Shown piece by piece: positions 56,464-61,547 of a stretch of DNA of 61,547 nucleotides. Each line of letters begins with the position of its first letter. The first letter of the stretch is position 1. The DNA comes from Cyanobium sp. Cruz CV13-4-11. Lineage in GTDB: Bacteria; Cyanobacteriota; Cyanobacteriia; PCC-6307; Cyanobiaceae. The stretch lies in contig NZ_JAGQCH010000019.1 in assembly GCF_024346055.1 (NCBI RefSeq), positions 1 to 61,547 on the forward strand, in the 5' to 3' direction. The translations under genes and the position numbers were made by a program. A model generated the notes under the pieces. That model was not told the origin of the DNA, made no database searches, and was given only the letters and a program-made list of their open reading frames with translations.

Positions 56464-57339
56464 TCAGGCCAGGCCGGGCAACAGATGGCCGAAGCCGAAA
56501 TGGCGCAGTCCCTCCAGGATGCCCGCGCCGCCATGGCCACGGGCGCGGTAGGTGCGGGACAGGCCTGGCAGGGCGCGCACCAGGCCGGGCTCGGCATTGC
56601 CCACCATCACGCTCTGAAGCCCCGTTTCGAACATGGCCAGATCGTTGAGGGAATCCCCCGCCGTGACCACCAGGGCGGGATTCAGCTCCAGCCACTCCAG
56701 CAACCCCAGCAGGGTGCTGCCCTTGTTGACGCCAGCCGGCAGCACGTCGAGGTACTTGTCGCCGGAGACAAGACAATCCACCCCATGGGCCTCGATCGCC
56801 GGCAATCGGCTGCGATCGAGCCGGCGGGGGTCGATGGCATAGGCCAGGCGCCGATCGCTGCTGAGGGGCTCGGCGGAGAGACCCGGGAGACCCGCCAGCA
56901 GGGGCAGCACCTGGGCCGCCCGTCCGCGCCAGAGAGCCTCGATCGGCTCCAGCGCCAGGGGCGAGGGAGTGAGGGAGGCGCCGCAGGCCACCGTGCAACC
57001 CACATCCCCGATCACCAGGTGGGGGGGGTGGAGGCCAAGGGCGGCCTCGGCGGCCAGCAACCGGGCGACGGAACGCATGTCCCGCCCCGTGCTGAAGACC
57101 TGCAGGATCCGGTGGCGCTGGGAACCCAGCCAGCCGTAGAGGCGACGGCGGGACGGGACGCTCCCCTCCAGCAGGGTTCCATCCAGATCGGTGACCAGCA
57201 CCAGCTCGGTCGCCCCGGGAAGCGGCGCCTTGAGGTGCTGCTGGAAGTGGGCCCGGGGCGCCCGGCGCTGTTCCTCCGTGCCAGGCCCCCAGAGGGAACC
57301 CCGGCCGGGGCCGCAGGCCGCCATCGGCTTCAAGCCCAT
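56464..57339 (-). CDS. HAD-superfamily sugar phosphatase (S6PP/MPGP-like, subfamily IIB)
   Basis: 291 aa. The HAD core starts near residue 45: ELVLVTDLDGTLLEGS (motif 1), FSTGRDMRSV (motif 2), then the Lys of VNKGSTLLGLLEWL (motif 3) and VVTAGDSLNDLAMFETG (motif 4). The cap between is of the Cof/IIB type used for sugar phosphates, as in sucrose-, mannosylglycerate- or glucosylglycerol-phosphate phosphatases. A role in compatible-solute synthesis is likely but not specified by sequence. The first 40 residues are variable. ATG 57339 is divergent from the high-light-inducible gene by 111 nt. Confidence 0.85.
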   Translation of the reverse strand: MGLKPMAACGPGRGSLWGPGTEEQRRAPRAHFQQHLKAPLPGATELVLVTDLDGTLLEGSVPSRRRLYGWLGSQRHRILQVFSTGRDMRSVARLLAAEAALGLHPPHLVIGDVGCTVACGASLTPSPLALEPIEALWRGRAAQVLPLLAGLPGLSAEPLSSDRRLAYAIDPRRLDRSRLPAIEAHGVDCLVSGDKYLDVLPAGVNKGSTLLGLLEWLELNPALVVTAGDSLNDLAMFETGLQSVMVGNAEPGLVRALPGLSRTYRARGHGGAGILEGLRHFGFGHLLPGLA

Positions 57340-57419
57340 GGCAGGGCACGGCTGTCAACCGTGCAACCCACACCCGCGCTTGTAGCTCCTATCACTGTCA
57401 AGATCACTCCATGTTTCGT

Positions 57420-57425
57420 TACACT
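57420..57425 (+). promoter_or_regulatory. Candidate -10 element of the hli gene
   Basis: TACACT at 57420-57425, 25 nt upstream of the ATG. The -35 region about 17 nt upstream (TGTCAA) is weak, as expected for an inducible gene. No HLR1-type element was found with certainty. Confidence 0.35.
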
Positions 57426-57450
57426 GTGGTTTACCTCGTGGGCTCCTTCC

Positions 57451-57597
57451 ATGTCTGACGCTTCCCAACCCCGCTTCGGTTTCGTCAACTTCGCCGAAAC
57501 CTGGAACGGCCGCCTGGCCATGATGGGCTTTGTGATCGGCCTGGCGACCGAAATTCTCACCGGCCAAGGCATTCTGGCCCAGGTCGGCCTCGGTTGA
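57451..57597 (+). CDS. hli: High-light-inducible protein (Hlip/SCP)
   Basis: 48 aa one-helix member of the light-harvesting-like family that binds chlorophyll and carotenoid for photoprotection. Diagnostic motif ETWNGRLAMMGFVIGLATEI contains the chlorophyll-binding ExxNGRxAMMGF. It has a TACACT box about 25 nt upstream and a strong terminator 53 nt downstream, so it is a single-gene unit. Divergent from the sugar-phosphatase gene. Confidence 0.95.
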   Translation: MSDASQPRFGFVNFAETWNGRLAMMGFVIGLATEILTGQGILAQVGLG

Positions 57598-57649
57598 AGG
57601 CCGGCCACCAAGCCAGCCCGCCACCCCTTGAATCGCATCCGTGGCGTTG

Positions 57650-57675
57650 GCCGCCGGTCTCCCCGGCGGCTTTTT
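57650..57675 (+). terminator. Rho-independent terminator after the hli gene
   Basis: GCCGCCGG at 57650-57657 pairs with CCGGCGGC at 57663-57670, loop TCTCC, then five T at 57671-57675. Confidence 0.92.
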
Positions 57676-57729
57676 CATGCCCCCGGCTGCGGTCCTAGGT
57701 TGGGTGGTCTGCAGGCTTGCGCCCCCCCG

Positions 57730-57924
57730 ATGGCACCGACCGCCACCGTTTCCCGCTTCTATGTCGGCAACCGCCGCGACGGCTCCAGGCTGCTGAGCAG
57801 CGCCTTGGTGATCACCGGTGCCGGCCTGATCCGGGTCGACCATCCCATCGGACGGGCCGTTGCCCTGGTGGCGGGCCTGCTCAGCCTCTACTGGTGGCTC
57901 TGCTATCGCAAGCTCCAGCACTGA
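57730..57924 (+). CDS. Small membrane protein before xseA
   Basis: 64 aa from ATG 57730 (MAPTATVSRFYVGNRRDG). A basic N terminus is followed by one or two membrane segments: ALVITGAGLIRVDHPIG and AVALVAGLLSLYWWLCY. No known family. It ends 4 nt before xseA, which makes co-transcription likely. Function unknown. Confidence 0.65.
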   Translation: MAPTATVSRFYVGNRRDGSRLLSSALVITGAGLIRVDHPIGRAVALVAGLLSLYWWLCYRKLQH

Positions 57925-57928
57925 CCCC

Positions 57929-59134
57929 ATGCTCACGGTCCCTGGCAGCACCGCCCCTAGCGGCCAGCACGACGGCATTCCCCGTTTCACGGTCGCCGAG
58001 CTCAACCAGGCGATCGGCACCTTGCTCGAGAGGGGGTTCGCGCCCCGCTTCCTTCTGGAGGCCACCGTGGGCCGTCCCCAGCAGAAGAAGGGCCATCTCT
58101 GGCTGAGCCTGCTCGATGGACAGGCCAGCATCCAGGGGGTGATCTGGTCCTCCCAGCTGCAGAAACTCAGCTTCATTCCCCAGGAAGGCGATGGGGTGGT
58201 GGTGGTTGGCAAGCTCAACTTCTGGGCCGCCCGGGCCAGCCTCACCGTGCAGGTGCTGGATGTGCGCCCCAGCCTGACCACCGTTCTGCGCCAGTTCGAG
58301 CAGGTGCGCAGCCGGCTGGAGCCGGAAGGACTGTTCGATCCTGAACGTAAACGGGCGCTGCCGCCCTGGCCCCGCCGTATCGCCCTGCTCACCAGCGTGC
58401 CCAGCGCCGCCCTGGCCGACATGCTGCGCACGGCCCGCGAACGCTGGCCCGCCACGGACCTGCTGGTGGTGCCGATTCCGGTCCAGGGGAACGTGGAATC
58501 CCAGATCGCCACTGCCATCGAGAGCGTCTGCCGTCAGGCCGCCAGCCTCGGCATCGAAGCTCTGGTGCTGGCCCGCGGCGGTGGCAGCCGGGAGGATCTG
58601 GCTGTCTTCGACGGCGAGCAGCTGGCCCGCTGTCTGGCGGCGGCGGTGTTGCCCGTGATCTGCGGCATCGGCCACGAGGATGACGTCACCATCGCCGACC
58701 TGGTGGCCGACTACCGGGCCGCCACACCGACGGCTGCCCTGGTGGCCGTGCTGCCGGAACGCAGCCAGGTGCTCCGCTCCCTGGCCCAGGAACGCGGGCA
58801 CCTGCAGCACACGCTCTCGCTGCGCATCGCCTCAGCCCGGCAACGGCTAGGCACGCGGCAGGATCAGTTGCGGAGGCTGCACCCGAGCCTTCTGCTGGAA
58901 CAGCGGCAGCAATGGCTGGCCCAGCAACGGCAGCTGCTGCGGGCCCTGTCTCCGGCGCACCTGCTGGCCAGGGGTTTCAGCCTGCTGAGGGATCGCGACG
59001 GACGCCTGCTGCGATCCGTGGTCCAGCTGCAACCAGGCGATGCGGTGGTCGCCGAGCTGGCCGATGGCCGGGTGGCCCTGCGAGTGCAGGGCCACGAACC
59101 AGCCGTTGACCCTCCGCCCCCTGACGCCCCCTGA
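57929..59134 (+). CDS. xseA: Exodeoxyribonuclease VII large subunit
   Basis: 401 aa. N-terminal OB-fold: FTVAELNQAIGTLLERGF, GHLWLSLLDGQASIQGVIW. Catalytic part: IALLTSVPSAALADMLRT, VQGNVESQIATAIE, VLARGGGSREDLAVFDGE and ICGIGHEDDVTIADLVADYRAATPTAA. The last parts hold the coiled coil and C-terminal segment. Exo VII degrades single-stranded DNA from both ends. ATG 57929; the frame is open upstream in antisense of the small gene. Pairs with xseB 72 nt downstream. Confidence 0.95.
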   Translation: MLTVPGSTAPSGQHDGIPRFTVAELNQAIGTLLERGFAPRFLLEATVGRPQQKKGHLWLSLLDGQASIQGVIWSSQLQKLSFIPQEGDGVVVVGKLNFWAARASLTVQVLDVRPSLTTVLRQFEQVRSRLEPEGLFDPERKRALPPWPRRIALLTSVPSAALADMLRTARERWPATDLLVVPIPVQGNVESQIATAIESVCRQAASLGIEALVLARGGGSREDLAVFDGEQLARCLAAAVLPVICGIGHEDDVTIADLVADYRAATPTAALVAVLPERSQVLRSLAQERGHLQHTLSLRIASARQRLGTRQDQLRRLHPSLLLEQRQQWLAQQRQLLRALSPAHLLARGFSLLRDRDGRLLRSVVQLQPGDAVVAELADGRVALRVQGHEPAVDPPPPDAP

Positions 59135-59205
59135 CGCCCCCCCGGCTACAGCACTCGCCCCAGCCTGCTGCGTCTTTGCCCGTTTTTCCACCACGCACCC
59201 AACCC

Positions 59206-59487
59206 ATGGCCAGGCCCACGACCAGATCCAGCCCTGCTCCCCATGAATCCTCCGAACCCGCGACGGTGGCCAAGGATCTCAGTTTTCGCGAATCCCAGAC
59301 AGCCCTCGAACTCTGTCTGGCCCAGCTGCAGGACGAGGAGCTGGATGTGGAGTCGATGGCCGATCTCTACCGCAGAGCCCTGGCCTACGCCGAGCGCTGC
59401 GAGTCGGTGCTGCAGCAGGTGGAGCAGCAGGTGATGCAGTGGGATTCCAGCCAACCGGACCTGGCGCCGACGCCCTACGCCCCATAA
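59206..59487 (+). CDS. xseB: Exodeoxyribonuclease VII small subunit
   Basis: 93 aa, start ATG 59206 (MARPTTRSSPAPHESS). Core DLSFRESQTALELCLAQLQD then DVESMADLYRRALAYAERCE is the standard XseB coiled-coil pattern. Both ends are extended and low in complexity. It completes the exo VII enzyme with XseA. Confidence 0.9.
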   Translation: MARPTTRSSPAPHESSEPATVAKDLSFRESQTALELCLAQLQDEELDVESMADLYRRALAYAERCESVLQQVEQQVMQWDSSQPDLAPTPYAP

Positions 59488-59682
59488 GCCAAGCCGCACG
59501 CCTCACGCCGCATGGTCCCGTCGGCCCGTTTCCTGTCCAGTGATCTGCCGGTCGGGGCGACGGCCGTCACGATCGCCTTTGCCTTCGGCGCGCCCCTGTT
59601 GCTGCATCTGCTCGAACGCCGGAACCTGAAGCTCTCCCGCCTTGGCCAGGGGAGTCCCGTCGTCAACGGCTTTGCTGACCCC

Positions 59683-60108
59683 TCAGGGGGTGTCCCTTTC
59701 CAGAAGGCCACCATCGGTGGGCCCGGAGGCCTCGAGATCAACCGCCTCCACGTTGATGATGACGTCGCGGGCGTCGATTTCCCTCTCCTCCGGGGGGGAT
59801 CCCCAGAAGAAGACGCCGGGCGGGGCGCTGGGCGCCGTTCCAGAAGCATCGACGGCATCGAATGCACTGCCACAGGCGGGACAGGCCGCGCTGCCCAGAC
59901 TGGTGAAACCACAGTTCGGGCAGGTGCGCAGCCGGCGGCGGAGCACCTGCCAGCCGATCACGCCCACCCCCGCCAGCAACAGCGGCAGGAACAGCAGCGT
60001 GAGGGTGAGTCCCCCGATCACATTCAGCAGGATTCGGCCCGCCGAGGTGGGCACAAGGAGCAGGGCTGCCGCCACGCCAATCCAGAGCCAGGGGATGCGA
60101 CGCTCCAT
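59683..60108 (-). CDS. Membrane protein with a C-terminal zinc ribbon
   Basis: 141 aa from ATG 60108 (MERRIPWLWIGVAAALLL), overlapping the upstream stop by one base. Two hydrophobic helices (about residues 6-25 and 30-55, with GGLTLTLLFLPLLLAGVGV) precede a cytosolic zinc ribbon CPNCGFTSLG...CPACGSAFD. The remainder is acidic with no known motif. It is the last gene of the three-gene minus-strand unit with a YihY-like gene. 195 nt without a clear gene separate its stop from xseB. Confidence 0.7.
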   Translation of the reverse strand: MERRIPWLWIGVAAALLLVPTSAGRILLNVIGGLTLTLLFLPLLLAGVGVIGWQVLRRRLRTCPNCGFTSLGSAACPACGSAFDAVDASGTAPSAPPGVFFWGSPPEEREIDARDVIINVEAVDLEASGPTDGGLLERDTP

Positions 60109-60374
60109 CAACGTTGGAAGCGCGGGTCGTTCTCCATCCACCGCTCGAGTGCCGCCAGCCCTTCAAGGCCGGCCCAACCCAGCAGCAGGGCCGCCACCAG
60201 CCAGGCGGCCAACAGGCCAAGACCAAGCAGCAGCGGAACCAGCGCCAGGGTGGTCAGACCGATCACAACGACCGCGCACACGGACATGCAGACAAGGGCA
60301 AGGCTGGCCGCCAATGGCGGTATCCGAAGGGAAAGCTTGGCCAAGGGTCCATGCATCGAAGCGATCTCCATCCT
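60108..60374 (-). CDS. Small membrane protein
   Basis: 88 aa from ATG 60374 (MEIASMHGPLAKLSLRIPPL). Two hydrophobic stretches (ASLALVCMSVCAVVVIGLT and LLLGLGLLAAWLVAALLLG), with a polar end ENDPRFQR. ATG at 60359 is an alternative. It starts about 20 nt after the YihY stop and ends within TGATG of the next gene. No named family. Confidence 0.65.
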   Translation of the reverse strand, partial: RMEIASMHGPLAKLSLRIPPLAASLALVCMSVCAVVVIGLTTLALVPLLLGLGLLAAWLVAALLLGWAGLEGLAALERWMENDPRFQR

Positions 60375-60394
60375 GACCCGAAACAAGCCCTTTC

Positions 60395-61345
60395 TCAGCG
60401 CGGCAGAGGTGTCGATGGCCCCCCAGCGGCACCGCCGGAAAGCACCACACTGAAACACTGGCCAAAGTAAAGAACTACCCCCACCAACCAGACCCAGAGC
60501 GTCAGCAGCAACACGCCACCCACGACCCCATAGGCCTGGAAGCGCAAGCCAAGGGCGACCAGGCTCCTGCTCAGCAGCAGGTTGGACAGGGTGAGGCTGC
60601 TGCTGACCAGCAAAGCGCCGGGAATCAAAGGGCGGAAGGGAATGCGGCGTGATGGCAGCATCCAGAGAAACACCAGGGTGGACGCGAAACTGATCAACAG
60701 GGAAAGGAGCAGGTCCAGGCCGAAGGACAGGGAACTGAGCCAAAGCAAAGGCTTAGGCAGATAGATCTCCAGCTGGTCCTGGAAGCCACTCGATCCGAAC
60801 AGCCGCACGGTGCTGAACAGCTGATCAACGACGATCAGAACCCCCACGAACAGGATGAGCGACAGGGCCTTCAGGCGCAGAGCCAGGAAACGGGCCACGT
60901 GCTGCTGCCAGCGCAGGTTGTCGAGTCCAAAAGGCCGGTTCCACCAGAGCCGGTCAGCACCACGCTGGAGCGTCAGATAGATGTTGCTGGCACTGAGGGC
61001 GAGAAGCACCAAGCCGAGGAGGCCAGCGCCGAAGCCCTGGTTGGTGAAGCGCCGCAGAGTGGCCTCGAAGCCTGGCAGGGCGGAGGCGGGCAGTACCTGG
61101 GCCACGTAGACGAGCAGACGGTCGAAGCGCTCCACATCGCGACCGAGAAGCCTGGAGGCCACCGAAAGCGCGATCAGCAGGGCCGGGAAAAAGGATTGGA
61201 GGGTGTGGTAAGCAAAGGCCGCACTGAGATCAACGCAATCCGCGCGCAGCCACAGGGCATAGGCCTTCCAGATCGGGCGGAAACGGCGACGCCAACTCAC
61301 GGCAGGTGCAAGGTCAAGAGTGTCGAGCAGGGGGCACACATTCAT
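60395..61345 (-). CDS. YihY/virulence factor BrkB-family membrane protein
   Basis: 316 aa from ATG 61345 (MNVCPLLDTLDLAPAVSW). About six helices; family signatures include DLSAAFAYHTLQSFFPALL, ALSASNIYLTLQRGADRLW and ASTLVFLWMLPSRRIPFRPLIPGALL. The protein was once called RNase BN, but the family is a membrane protein of uncertain function. First gene of a minus-strand unit with two small membrane proteins. Just upstream are the rRNA operon terminators. Confidence 0.9.
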   Translation of the reverse strand: MNVCPLLDTLDLAPAVSWRRRFRPIWKAYALWLRADCVDLSAAFAYHTLQSFFPALLIALSVASRLLGRDVERFDRLLVYVAQVLPASALPGFEATLRRFTNQGFGAGLLGLVLLALSASNIYLTLQRGADRLWWNRPFGLDNLRWQQHVARFLALRLKALSLILFVGVLIVVDQLFSTVRLFGSSGFQDQLEIYLPKPLLWLSSLSFGLDLLLSLLISFASTLVFLWMLPSRRIPFRPLIPGALLVSSSLTLSNLLLSRSLVALGLRFQAYGVVGGVLLLTLWVWLVGVVLYFGQCFSVVLSGGAAGGPSTPLPR

Positions 61346-61404
61346 TCTGCCCACCCCACAGCACCCCTCAGCCCCCTTCGCAGCCGGCCACCAGAAAACG
61401 ACCA

Positions 61405-61434
61405 ACAAAAAAGCCACCCTTTTCGGGTGGCTTT
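61405..61434 (-). terminator. rRNA operon terminator, main hairpin
   Basis: Reading the minus strand: AAGCCACCC, loop GAAAA, GGGTGGCTT and a T-run. Plus-strand arms AAGCCACCC at 61411-61419 and GGGTGGCTT at 61425-61433. It lies about 70 nt downstream of the 5S rRNA 3' end. Confidence 0.9.
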
Positions 61435-61440
61435 TCCTTC

Positions 61441-61456
61441 AGCTCCTTTTGGAGCT
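61441..61456 (-). terminator. Second hairpin between 5S rRNA and the main terminator
   Basis: AGCTCC at 61441-61446 and GGAGCT at 61451-61456 with a 4-nt loop, 46 nt downstream of the 5S gene. It has no T-run of its own; it may be a processing site or add to termination strength. Confidence 0.65.
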
Positions 61457-61502
61457 TGTTGACTCACACAACGCCGACAGGCGATCGTGGAGCAGAAGTT
61501 TT

Positions 61503-61547
61503 ACCTGGCATCGAGCTATTTTCGCAGGGGGCTACCCCCCAACTATC
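61503..61547 (-). rRNA. rrf: 5S rRNA, 3' end (truncated by the window edge)
   Basis: The reverse complement ends in GAAAATAGCTCGATGCCAGGT, the conserved 3' end of cyanobacterial 5S rRNA, preceded by the GGGGGTAGCCCCC arm. The rest of the gene lies outside the window. Transcription is leftward; the two hairpins at 61405-61456 are its terminators, so the rRNA operon is just to the right. Confidence 0.88.

Overview
The window is GC-rich chromosomal DNA from a unicellular picocyanobacterium of the Synechococcus/Cyanobium type. The evidence is phycobilisome genes (a CpcS-type bilin lyase and a CpcG rod-core linker), a high-light-inducible protein, the cyanobacterial suf gene order with sufR, a ferredoxin-thioredoxin reductase catalytic subunit, a type II NADH dehydrogenase, and many small proteins of the kind seen in picocyanobacteria. 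All assignments come from reading the sequence and recalling protein families; no database search was run.

Layout. 1-1223: a decayed IS transposase with an in-frame TAG, then a gene-free stretch holding a nested inverted repeat. 1224-7876: an iron-sulfur block on the minus strand (ftrC-sufB-sufC-sufD-sufS), divergent from the repressor gene sufR, with two inverted repeats between them. 7836-10391: a DMT permease, a bilin lyase and CpcG with a clear terminator. 10518-16013: a DUF4912 protein, small membrane and secreted proteins, a PLD-type lipoprotein and a flavin monooxygenase. 16131-21973: phosphoglucomutase, an outer-membrane porin, a GltS glutamate symporter and an AI-2E family permease. 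22048-25373: a proteasome-like Anbu protease paired with glutaminase, a LysM protein and a small membrane protein. 25484-34863: two complete RND efflux pump/adaptor pairs in tandem with a small membrane protein between them. 34915-40143: RarA with a long C-terminal extension, a secreted DUF1400-like protein, PrxQ, and cysH-coaX. 40195-47718: a tightly packed forward run of NDH-2, a HAD hydrolase, an HflX GTPase continuous in frame with a 1-Cys peroxiredoxin, KtrB, KtrA and AnmK. 47707-53844: an orphan ribbon-helix-helix protein, several small proteins (one Nif11-like, one with a twin CX3C motif), an ABC-F ATPase and an HtrA protease. 53841-61345: HrpB helicase, a HAD phosphatase divergent from a high-light-inducible protein, xseA-xseB, and a YihY-type membrane protein operon. 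61405-61547: rRNA operon terminators and the 3' end of a 5S rRNA gene transcribed leftward, so an rRNA operon lies just beyond the right edge.

Functional links. The suf operon makes Fe-S clusters and carries the gene for the Fe-S enzyme FTR, which feeds electrons to thioredoxin; thioredoxin-linked PrxQ and CysH lie elsewhere in the window. The 40-47 kb run joins redox functions (NDH-2, peroxiredoxin) to potassium uptake (KtrAB). Genes are densely packed: ATGA and TGATG start-stop overlaps are common, and four convergent pairs overlap at their 3' ends.

The most unusual observations are the HflX-peroxiredoxin continuous frame, the apparent CTG start of hrpB, the Anbu-glutaminase pairing, and the unlisted twin-CX3C miniprotein at 50989-51153.
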